Shown here in pieces: positions 1 to 7,088 of a stretch of DNA of 7,177 bases. The stretch is from Bacteroides sp. Lineage in GTDB: Bacteria > Bacteroidota > Bacteroidia > Bacteroidales > Bacteroidaceae. Position 1 is the stretch's first letter. Each line of letters opens with the position of its first letter. Both the position numbers and the translations under genes were made by a program. Location: NCBI GenBank assembly GCA_021204375.1, contig JAJPZL010000115.1, positions 1 to 7,177 on the forward strand, in the 5' to 3' direction. The notes beneath the pieces are model-generated. The model saw only the letters and a program-made list of their open reading frames with translations. It was not told the origin of the DNA and did not search any database.

Positions 1-37
1 TGCTTTTACTGCATGGGAAATAAAAAAAGCATTTTTT
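1..37 (+). terminator. Possible weak intrinsic terminator of a gene left of the window
   Basis: TGCTTTT at 1-7 can pair with AAAAGCA at 25-31, and six T residues follow at 32-37. The stem is A/T-rich, the loop is long (17 nt), and the left arm starts at the first base, so it may extend outside the window. It could end a plus-strand gene converging on the GH2 operon. This is a weak call. Confidence 0.25.
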
Positions 38-44
38 ATGTGCA

Positions 45-89
45 ATTATAAAAATATCCCCGGTATGGGGTGTGAAAGCCATACCGGGG
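45..89 (-). terminator. Rho-independent terminator of the minus-strand operon
   Basis: A perfect 11-bp stem is formed by CCCCGGTATGG (58-68) and CCATACCGGGG (79-89), with a 10-nt loop. Read on the minus strand, the stem is followed by GATATTTTTATAA, a T-rich tail. It lies 41 nt beyond the GH2 stop codon, where the operon transcript would be expected to end. Confidence 0.85.
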
Positions 90-129
90 AAGCACAGAAT
101 GAATTTGTTTTTTATAGAGGTTTGGGGTA

Positions 130-1964
130 TTATTGTGAATCCAGCGAACGGCAGATCTTTTTGTTGATCTTTTTAACCCGATCTTCTTCTACCTTGATCA
201 CTTTGCAGTCGTATGTTATCAACCCGTTCACTTCGCCTTCTACATCGGTTGTCTGTGTATATACCGCAGCAGAGATCCCACGCTCTATCAGGCTCAACAG
301 CTCTTCTCCGTATTTTATATACTCGTCTGTTACCTCTTTCGCATTTTTAAACTGTACATAGCCCCAGTTCCTGTCGGTTTGCCACAGATGATCTTTCAGG
401 GGTAAGCCTATACCTCCGTATTCGCCCAGTACGGTAGCCCGTTCATGCTCATACATACGCATCCGTGGGTTGGGGTAGTGGTGAAAGTCAAGTATATCTC
501 CGGTTTGGTAATGGTTACCACCACTGGCCGGATTTACCAACCGGGAAGGATCGTAATTTTTAGTCCACTCTGTTATTTCTACTGTTTTAAACTGTCCCCA
601 GGCTTCATTAAAGGATACCCAAACTGCAATGCAGGGATAAGGAGTCAGATAATCCAGGATCTCTTTCCACTCTTTGCGGTAGTTCTCTTCCGATACGGCA
701 GAACGTATCTGCTCTTTACCATCAAAATACCGGTGTTGTTCCCAGTGTGGGCTACGGTCGCCGTTAGGCATATCCTGCCATACCAGTATACCTAGCCGGT
801 CGCAATGGGTGTACCACCGGGCCGGTTCCACCTTTACATGCTTACGGATCATATTATAACCAAGATCTTTGGTCTTCCTGATATCATATATCAGTGCCTC
901 GTCTGTCGGTGCGGTATAGAGTCCGTCGGGGAACCATCCCTGGTCCAGAGGGCCAAAGTGGAAACAATCCTGGTTATTGAGTTGCAGGCGTACAATGCCG
1001 TTGTAATCTCTCCGGGTAGATACTTTACGCATGGCTGCATAGCTGCTCACTTTATCGATGGTTTTCCCTTTTTCCTGCAAAGAAACAGTCAGATCGTAGA
1101 GGAAAGGAGAGTCGGGCGACCATAATTTTGCCTCCGGAACATGGAACTCTAACGATTCACCCGCTACACTCTTTGCCGTAGCGATCACCTTATTTCCTTC
1201 TTTCAGTTCTGCCTGAATCAGGCTACCGGAAGTAGTATTCTCCGTGCTTACATTCACCTGTAGTACCCCTTTGTCAATATCCGGAACGGTTTTTACAGAA
1301 GAGGTATAGCTTTTATGAACCGGCTCTAACCATACGGTCTGCCAGATACCCGATACCGGGGTGTACCAGATGCCGTTTGGGTTCTTAACCTGCTTTCCAC
1401 GGGGAATATAGCTTTCATCGGTAGGATCCCATACCTTTACCACCAACTTTTGTTCACCCGGTTTCAGGTAAGGAGTAATATCAAAAGAGAAAGGCGTATA
1501 TCCTCCCGTATTGGTACCGATCTTTATATCATTCAGGAAAACTTCCGCTTTCCAGTCTACTGCTCCGAAATGGAGAAGAATGGTTTTATGGTTCCATCCG
1601 GAAGGGATGGTAAAGGTACGTTTGTACCATAGTTCATTCTCTTTCTCTAATCTTTTCTGTACGCCGGATAGACTGGATTCTACCGGAAAGGGTACCAGTA
1701 TTTCTCCATCGAACACTGGTGGTTCGCTTTTTCCGGCAGCAGGATCGCATATTCCCAGAGTCCATTCAGGTTTTTCCAGGATGCCCGTTCCATCACAGGA
1801 CGGGGATATTCGGGGAGTACATTTTCAGGATCGACCTGATAGGCCCATTCAGTTTTAATTTTATCACCGGCGGGTTGCCATTGGGCAGCTACCGGATGAG
1901 ATGCACTAAAAAGAAAAACAGTAAGGAACAGATAATGGATCTTCATGTGTTTGATAGGTTTCAT
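130..1964 (-). pseudogene. Secreted glycoside hydrolase family 2 protein, one-base frameshift
   Basis: With one frameshift corrected this encodes about 611 residues. Residues 1-28 form a signal peptide (hydrophobic LFLTVFLFSA, cleavage near VAA|Q). Then come a GH2 sugar-binding jelly-roll domain, an Ig-like domain from about 200, and a TIM barrel from about 300. The acid/base Glu sits in VSFNEAWGQF (codon 604-606, residue ~454) and the likely nucleophile Glu in VLGEYGG (codon 421-423, residue ~515), so the catalytic residues are kept. It should hydrolyse a beta-glycosidic bond in the periplasm or outside the cell; the substrate cannot be read from sequence. The N-terminal frame runs to 1680 and the rest is open from 1716. 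The break is at a run of five T (1728-1732, plus strand); one added base restores a family-like ...PEKSEPPVFDGEILVPFP. The start ATG overlaps the tatC stop (ATGA); a second Met at 1946 would give a more typical signal peptide. Confidence 0.9.
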
Positions 1965-2803
1965 TTATTTAAAAGTCGATAAAAAGGTTCTTTACCCTTA
2001 GTGAGTATTATTTCTTCCTCCGGTCTGACCATAAAACAACTCAATTCAAACAGAAAATAGAGCGGGAAAAAGACCACTGCCAACGCAAACGGGTCTCCCG
2101 AAGGGGTGATAAAAGCCGCCAGTACCAGCAAGGTAATAATAGCATGCCGGCGGTAAGTTATGAAAAATTTCCGGTTAATTAATCCTGTTTTGGAGAGTAT
2201 CCACGCCAGCAGGGGAAGTTCAAAGACAACGTCCATCACAAAGATCATCATCAGGAAGTTATCCATATAAGAGTCTAAGGAGATCTGGTTCTGTATGGAG
2301 CCGCTGATCTGGTAAGTGGCCAGAAAGTGGAAAGTCATGGGGAATACCAGTATATACCCAACTGCACAACCTGCGAAGAACATCACGGTCCCGAAACAAA
2401 ACACATTCCGGATACTCTTTTTCTCATTCCTGTAGAGAGCGGGCCGGATAAACCGCTACACTTCAAATACCAGGTAGGGAAAAGTAAGGATAACCGCCAG
2501 GTAAAAAGAGGTGGTGATGTGCCGGAAAAATTGGGAAGCCAGCTGTATATTGATGATCTGTATCCGGAAATCTCCTCCGGCAAAATCAGGCAGCCATCCT
2601 ATCCGGGCAGTAATATCCGCCAAACCTCTGTACAGGAAAAAGTCTGCCGAGGTGGGACCCATGATCAGTTTATCATAGATATAAGGCATAACAATAAACC
2701 CGAGAATGGTAAAGATCAGCAAAGTTATGGTAGAGCGGACCAGCGTCCAGCGAAACTCTTCCAGATGATCCCAGAAGGTGAGGTCTTGTGTGGTCGTTTT
2801 CAT
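1961..2803 (-). pseudogene. tatC: Sec-independent translocase TatC, interrupted by an in-frame TAG
   Basis: TatC is the multispanning inner-membrane receptor of the twin-arginine pathway; it binds the RR signal and recruits TatA. Read through one stop, this is a 280-residue protein of normal length. It opens with the TatC hallmark HLEEFR (E15, R18) before the first membrane segment. Later it has the conserved FELP (E195) and the ITPSGDP motif before the last segments. Residues 1-115 (2803-2456) and those after the stop are in the same frame, so the lesion is a substitution: codon 116 (2456-2458) is TAG in VFEV*RFIRPALY, where relatives have Trp. A TGG to TAG change explains it. As written, the product would stop after the N-terminal ~115 residues and lose most of its membrane segments. 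The 3' end overlaps the GH2 start by ATGA, suggesting coupled translation. Confidence 0.92.
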
Positions 2804-2829
2804 AGGAAATTTTAAGAAGATAATGAAAC

Positions 2830-2873
2830 TATTCTTTAAAGAACCGCCGGTTGTGAACTACTCAACCGGCGGT
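2830..2873 (-). terminator. Intercistronic hairpin between tatA and tatC, possible attenuator
   Basis: ACCGCCGGTTG (2843-2853) and CAACCGGCGGT (2863-2873) form a perfect, G/C-rich 11-bp stem with a 9-nt loop. On the minus strand it lies 47 nt after the tatA stop, and TTCTTTAAAGAATAG follows. The T tract is short, so full termination is doubtful. Partial termination, or an RNA-processing or stabilising stem setting the tatA:tatC ratio, fits equally well. Confidence 0.55.
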
Positions 2874-2920
2874 CGCAGTGATAACAGCAACTAAAAATTG
2901 AATCTATATCAATGTGTGAG

Positions 2921-3114
2921 TCATAATTTGTTGTCGTCTCTCATAATATCTTCTTCGATCTCATTCATGCTCTGTTTAAAGCTCTTGATCCATTTGCCCA
3001 GGCCTTTCATCAGTTCGGGTATCTTTTTACCACCGAAGAGCAACAAGATCATGATGGCAATGATCAGCACCTCGGCTCCGCCGAAGTTTCCTAAAAAAAA
3101 AGTAAGCTTGTCAT
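2921..3114 (-). pseudogene. tatA: Sec-independent translocase TatA, frameshifted in a T9 tract
   Basis: TatA forms the oligomeric pore-like component of the twin-arginine translocase. The body of the protein is clear: a short N-terminal membrane helix (AEVLIIAIMILLLFGG), then KKIPELMKGLGK and an amphipathic helix, with an acidic C-terminus. I place the start at ATG 3114-3112, which gives MTSLLFF like other short TatA proteins and lies 20 nt after the upstream stop. In that frame a TAG follows at 3093-3091. The reading frame of the body enters through a run of nine T (3101-3093 on the minus strand); ten T would join start and body into a 64-residue TatA. The body's frame has no close ATG, GTG or TTG: it is open back into the DUF1080 gene, with its first Met at 3226. 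Trp in GKWIKSFK replaces the usual Gly of this motif. No tatB is present, as is usual in this phylum. Confidence 0.85.
3093..3101. repeat. Homopolymer tract (A9 plus strand, T9 minus strand) at the tatA 5' end
   Basis: Nine identical bases sit at codons 5-8 of tatA. Loss or gain of one base switches the tatA frame. Tracts this long are prone to replication slippage, transcriptional slippage and sequencing length errors. Confidence 0.8.
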
Positions 3115-3134
3115 ACCGGTTGTTTTTAGAATAA

Positions 3135-3992
3135 TTAATCGAGTAGCTTAATACGGATGGTGCGGAACCATACGTCGTCCCCGTGATCTTGTAAACCGAT
3201 GTAACCTTTCCGGTCGGGGCCACCACAATTATTCAGTAATTCAAAAGCCAGCGGCCATTTATCTTCACTGAACTTACTGGCCTGCAACATCTCTGTCCAT
3301 TGCGGGGTCCAGAGGTGATACTCCAGTACATTTTCTCCGTTCTGTCCGTGCAGTACAGTCCCTTTAAATACAGTAATAGTGGTTGTGTTCCATTCACCGT
3401 AAGGATTTGCATTCTGCAGAACCGCCGGTATCATGTCATACAGCGAAGAGGATTGCCGGTTGTTATCCTTACCCATTTTGGCATCGATATGGTTCTCATT
3501 ATCTAAGATCTGTGCTTCCGGAGCAGAGATGTAGATCGGCTCCAACCGGGTATTTCCTGTTTTCGGGTCTACACTTTCCACCTCTCGGGCCAGGTAAAAG
3601 ATACCCGAGTTACCTCCTTTGGATATTTTCCACTCTACCTCCAGTTCAAAGTTCTTAAAGGTATGAGAAAAGATGAGATCTCCTCCTTCCTGGTCCTGTG
3701 CCTCACCACCGCCGGAGCCATTGAATTTCATCAGGCCATTCTCGACTATCCAGCGGGAGGGAACATAATTCTTTCCATAGTCTCTCCATCCTTTCAGCGT
3801 GTTGCCGTCAAACAGAACGATGTATCCGTCTTTATTAACGGTAAACTCCGAAAGATCAACCTGTGGATTTTCAAGAACAATGTGTTGAGGACCTGTTTGT
3901 TTTTCATCTGCTTTCTTTCCGGTTGCACCGCCACATCCGGTGAGAACGGCGGTAAAAAGCAGGGATGCAACTAAATAATTAATACGTTTCAT
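3135..3992 (-). CDS. DUF1080 (PF06439) lipoprotein, putative 3-keto-glycoside-cleaving enzyme
   Basis: An intact 285-residue protein and the only undamaged gene in the window. Residues 1-20 are a lipoprotein signal with lipobox LTGC (Cys20). No acidic residues directly follow the Cys, so the usual Bacteroidota surface-export signature is not evident and periplasmic anchoring is possible. The single concanavalin-like DUF1080 domain runs from about residue 58 (LFDGNTLKGW) to the C-terminus. Family motifs include the GGDLIF segment, the GNSGIFY strand, YDMIPA, and the closing GLQDHGDDVWFRTIRI. Pfam family PF06439 includes enzymes shown to cleave 3-keto-glycosides made by Gfo/Idh dehydrogenases, by hydrolysis or elimination. 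That activity is inferred here from family and neighbours. It lies 36 nt after a Tat-signal oxidoreductase and 20 nt before tatA. The leader is A-rich (AAAAAATAAAAAC before ATG) with no strong Shine-Dalgarno site, as usual in the phylum. Confidence 0.93.
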   Translation of the reverse strand: MKRINYLVASLLFTAVLTGCGGATGKKADEKQTGPQHIVLENPQVDLSEFTVNKDGYIVLFDGNTLKGWRDYGKNYVPSRWIVENGLMKFNGSGGGEAQDQEGGDLIFSHTFKNFELEVEWKISKGGNSGIFYLAREVESVDPKTGNTRLEPIYISAPEAQILDNENHIDAKMGKDNNRQSSSLYDMIPAVLQNANPYGEWNTTTITVFKGTVLHGQNGENVLEYHLWTPQWTEMLQASKFSEDKWPLAFELLNNCGGPDRKGYIGLQDHGDDVWFRTIRIKLLD

Positions 3993-4028
3993 GTTTTTAT
4001 TTTTTATGAGTTAATTTTTCCTTCTTTT

Positions 4029-5501
4029 TTACCGGGGCATATCGGGCAATTTCCAGCCATCGCAGTAGGTGTGGCTGATCATCTCAGCCGCAAACTCCCG
4101 GGCATTTACCGGGTCGGTGACGGTTTTATTGAAAGAGGGATGCCCATCCTTAATGGTAAATCCATCCCTGATCACTGTGCGGATAGTTGCATCCGGAGTA
4201 ATGTTGGTAAACTCCATTTTATTGCCGTCCCAGTGTAACTCCTGGTTCAATCCCTGCAGACGGACAGCCAGTACTCTCATAGCCACCATCTCATTAAAAG
4301 GCCCTGCTTCACTGAAAGGAGAGGCTGTTTCTACCTGGTCAGATGCATCTTCCTTGCAGGCACGCACCCAATCCATCTCGTGCGAAGTGGTAACCTCCCG
4401 GAGTACTTTCGGAGCATTGGGTACACGGCCGGAAAGCAGATAAGGGCTAACCCCGTAACAACCACAGATCAGCGTATCTTTGGTTCCGTGGAAAATAACT
4501 CCTCCACCGTCTACATTCAGGCTTTTACCGGCAGGAAGCCCGACAGGGCGCATCGGCATCAATCCTCCGTCGTACCAGGTTACCTCTACTTCCGGCATGG
4601 CCACTCTCGGCATATTATCCCGGGCCGGGAAGGTGAATTTCACCATCTGTGCATTGGGAGCACAATCGGTCAGCAGGAGGGTAGAGCTTCCCTGGACCTT
4701 CGTCGGATATCCCAGTTTCAATCCTTTAAATACCGGATGCAGAATGTGGCAGGCCATATCCCCGAGGGCACCTGTACCAAAATCCCACCAGCCACGCCAG
4801 TTCCAGGGAGTATAAATAGAGTTATAATCACGGTATCGGGCCGGACCCAGGAAGGAATCTCAATCGAGTGTCCGGGGTGGACGTTCTCCCTTTTTCGGAC
4901 GGTTCAATCCCTGGGGCCAGATCGGTCGGTCGGTAAAAGCTTCCACACGGGTTACTTCTCCAATCTCTCCGTTCCATATCCATTCGCACACTTTCTGTAC
5001 TCCCTCTCCCGAAGCCCCCTGATTCCCCATCTGGGTCGCTATCTTGTGTTTATCTGCCAGGCGGGTCAGCAAACAGGATTCATATACAGAGTGAGTAAGA
5101 GGTTTTTCGCAATAGACATGTTTCCCCAGGGTCATAGCCTCCGCGGCTATAATAGCGTGCGTATGGTCTGCTGTAGCGATCATCACCGCATCGGCCGATT
5201 TACCCAGCTCGTCAAACATCTTCCGGTAGTCGTAATAACGTTTGGCATTCGGATATTTACTGAAAGTCTGGGCGCTGTACTTCCAGTCTATATCTGCCAG
5301 CCCGATGATGTTCTCGCTCTGCATACCGTTCAATGCACCGGCTCTGCGTCCGCCGACACCGATCCCCAATATATTCAGTTTATCACTCGGGGCTACATAC
5401 CCAAACTTTTTACCCAGTACCGTACCGGGAACAACGGTCAGTGCAACGGCCGCTTTCGCTCCTGTAGAAAGGAACTTCCTTCTGGACATTTTTGATGACA
5501 T
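4029..5501 (-). pseudogene. Tat-exported Gfo/Idh/MocA oxidoreductase, interrupted by an in-frame TGA
   Basis: Read through one stop this is a 490-residue NAD(P)-dependent oxidoreductase of normal family length. It begins with a twin-arginine signal: SRRKFL at residues 6-11, then a hydrophobic AKAAVALTVVPGTVLG stretch. The Rossmann fold follows, with GIGVGG (46-51) and the family EKP motif (132-134). The C-terminal Gfo/Idh domain contains GDMACH (D248, H252), plausibly catalytic, and ends in WKLPDMPR. Codon 214 (4860-4862) is TGA within RTLD*DSFLGPA, where relatives have Trp, so TGG to TGA is the simplest explanation. The halves (5501-4860 and onward to 4029) share one frame. The Tat signal means it is folded with cofactor and then exported to the periplasm. 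Likely role: oxidation of a sugar hydroxyl, possibly C3, for the adjacent DUF1080 protein. Substrate and position are inferred. Start chosen at ATG 5501; an internal ATG at codon 5 would also keep the RR motif. Confidence 0.93.
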
Positions 5502-5550
5502 ATTTTCTTTTGTTTTCAGGTGAATAGATTCTTATATTCCGGTTCATTTA

Positions 5551-6106
5551 TCAGGAGAATTCTCCCCGTACAATCTCCTCTTTCTCTTTATTCCAGTACA
5601 TAGTCCGGCCCTCTAAATAAGCCCGGGTACCCATGTGGGCAGTCATGGCCTCCTCAAAAGCAGCCTCTATACCGCAGGAGAGTTGGAGGTTCCGGTTCCG
5701 GATACACTCCAGCCACTCCCGTACATGCAGAAAGGTAGTATCGTATCGTTTTCCGCCCAGGTAGGAGTAGAGTAACCCCCGTTGTGCAAAATAAAGTTCT
5801 GTAGCCGAGGTCACTGCGTCTACATTGTTCTTACCCGGTACATAGGTATAAAAGGGAACATCGGGTTTAATAATTCCCTGCTCTATCTTCTCCCGGTAGC
5901 GGGTAGAGTCCCGGTCTACTTTGACCACCAGCGTTTCTCCTACCTCCATGGAAGCGTCGTGCCCCATAATTACCTTGCCCCGGTCCCGGGTACTTGCCAG
6001 GGTAGCACTATAAAGAAGCATTAGGTTCTTATCCGGAAATTCAAAACTGCTTTGCAGTACATCCGGTACGGTGCGTCCGTCTTTGAAAAAAATAGATACC
6101 TCCCGA
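5551..6106 (-). pseudogene. C-terminal fragment of a second Gfo/Idh/MocA oxidoreductase, frameshifted
   Basis: About 185 residues of the C-terminal domain remain. The segment begins at SGGIYFF near 6106 and continues as KDGRTVPDVLQ after a frameshift, then HDASMEVGE, the helix ECIRNRN...AAFEEAMTAHMGTRAYLEG, and a normal TGA stop at 5551. The clean open frame has its first Met at 6021, but homology extends upstream to about 6100. There, seven T (6092-6086 on the minus strand) shift the frame; six T would read IYFFKDGRT. The whole NAD-binding Rossmann half and any export signal are absent. It is replaced by SusC-coding DNA in the same orientation. It lies 49 nt before the Tat-signal oxidoreductase and is clearly a different paralogue. 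It cannot bind cofactor or act as written. Confidence 0.85.
6098..6106. other. Junction between SusC-like and Gfo/Idh coding DNA
   Basis: The minus-strand sequence TCGGGAGGT encodes SGG. Upstream it fits a SusC barrel-entry context (RTAPVQ...VNISGG), and downstream a Gfo/Idh context (SGGIYFFKDGRT). The breakpoint is therefore at or near this shared stretch, within about 6095-6125. Either a deletion fused the two genes or the assembly joined them. Confidence 0.6.
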
Positions 6107-7018
6107 AATATTTACCTAAGCTTTCTGTACAGGAGCTGTCCTGAATATTTCATTCAGCCAGTTGATTCCTTTTCCTAGCAATTGCGGATTTGCGAAGTCC
6201 GGATTTAGATCATAGGCTGCATTGCTTCTCATTTCATTATGTAGGACCGCATACTGTGAGGCATCCAGCATGTTATATTTCCTGGCTACACTCTGGAAAC
6301 CATAACTGTAATCCAAAGAGACCTGGGTTTTTCCCCGGGTTCCTTTTTTGGTAGTGACCATTACTACACCATTGGCTCCCCGGGAACCGTAGATCGCTGT
6401 GGCAGAGGCATCTTTTAGTACATCAATGCTTTGAATGTCGTTCGGGTTGAGAAACCAGATCCCACTGTTCACCGGAATTCCATCTACTACATAGAGAGGA
6501 TCTGCATCATTAATGGTACCGATCCCTCTTATCCGTACGGTTACATCCCCTCCCGGAGTACCTGAGTTCTGGATAATCTGTACCCCGGGTAGTTTACCGG
6601 CTATCCCTTCCAGCACGTTGGCAGAGGTGGTTAGTTCTATCTCTTCGCCTTTAATGGAGGAGATAGCACCAGTCACATCTTTTCTCCGCATCGTTCCATA
6701 CCCGACCACAACCGTCTCTTCCAGTATATAAAGATTGTTCGATAAATAGACATCGATCATCTTATTATTCCCGACACTGACCTTTTAAGTCTCCATTCCC
6801 AGGTAGGAAAAAACCAGTGTCTGACCCTCCCGGGCCGTGATCGAATAGGCTCCGGTTAAGTCTGTAATAGCACCAATAGTGGTATTTTCTATAACTACGG
6901 TCACTCCTATTAAAGGTTCCGTAGTCTCTTTCTCAAATACTCTACCGGTAATTTCCTGTGCTTTGGAAACACCCAGAAATCCCAGCAGGAAAATAGAAAT
7001 ACAAATGAGTTTTCTCAT
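6107..7018 (-). pseudogene. N-terminal fragment of a SusC-like TonB-dependent outer-membrane receptor
   Basis: SusC-type receptors import glycans across the outer membrane with SusD partners, powered by TonB. Residues 1-20 form a signal peptide (LICISIFLLGFLG, cleavage near SKA|Q). A carboxypeptidase-regulatory-like domain starts at EITGRVFEKET. The plug domain starts at ETVVVGYG (~102-108) and includes DPLYVVDGIPV and IYGSRGANGVV. The sequence ends near RTAPVQ, at about residue 300 of an expected ~1000, so the beta-barrel is missing, as is any SusD gene. Two in-frame stops occur. TAA at 6787-6785 (codon 78) lies in GMET*KVSVG, where Gln is common and CAA to TAA fits. TAG at 6118-6116 follows PVQKA and lies near the junction with the oxidoreductase fragment. 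The two open parts (7018-6785 and 6760-6116) are in one frame. As written it can make no receptor. Confidence 0.88.
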
Positions 7019-7088
7019 GGTATAAAAAGATTAAATGATAGGTTTTACATTAATTGCCACTAATTTTTCGTAGTAAGCCGTATGATAT

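Noticed and set aside
38..1125. Several 100-codon plus-strand open frames opposite GH2
   Set aside because: All are antisense to conserved GH2 coding sequence and show no domain or start context.
2383..2583. 66-codon minus-strand frame between the two tatC parts
   Set aside because: The two tatC parts share one frame interrupted only by a TAG, so this other-frame product is a shadow and no frameshift is needed.
2921..3226. 101-residue version of TatA starting inside the DUF1080 gene
   Set aside because: Its first ~45 residues are out-of-frame DUF1080 coding sequence and do not resemble TatA; the ATG at 3114 gives a family-like start once the T tract is adjusted.
4380..5495. 371-codon plus-strand open frame
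   Set aside because: It lies antisense across the oxidoreductase gene, whose conserved motifs on the minus strand are clear, and its translation resembles no known family; it is a shadow.
4029..5501. Assigning the Tat-signal oxidoreductase to GH109 (NAD-dependent N-acetylgalactosaminidase)
   Set aside because: Fold and Tat signal are shared, but I see no GH109-specific evidence, and its DUF1080 neighbour fits the broader Gfo/Idh dehydrogenase role better.
6115..6121. HindIII site (AAGCTT) at the SusC/oxidoreductase junction as a cloning scar
   Set aside because: The AAGCTT is near the junction, but another occurs in tatA without any junction; shared SGG coding explains the breakpoint as well, so a cloning origin is not supported.
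2456..6787. Alternative genetic code or general stop-codon readthrough
   Set aside because: All three stop codons would need sense meanings (TAG and TGA as Trp, TAA as Gln), while genes here also end normally with TAA and TGA; independent point lesions are simpler.
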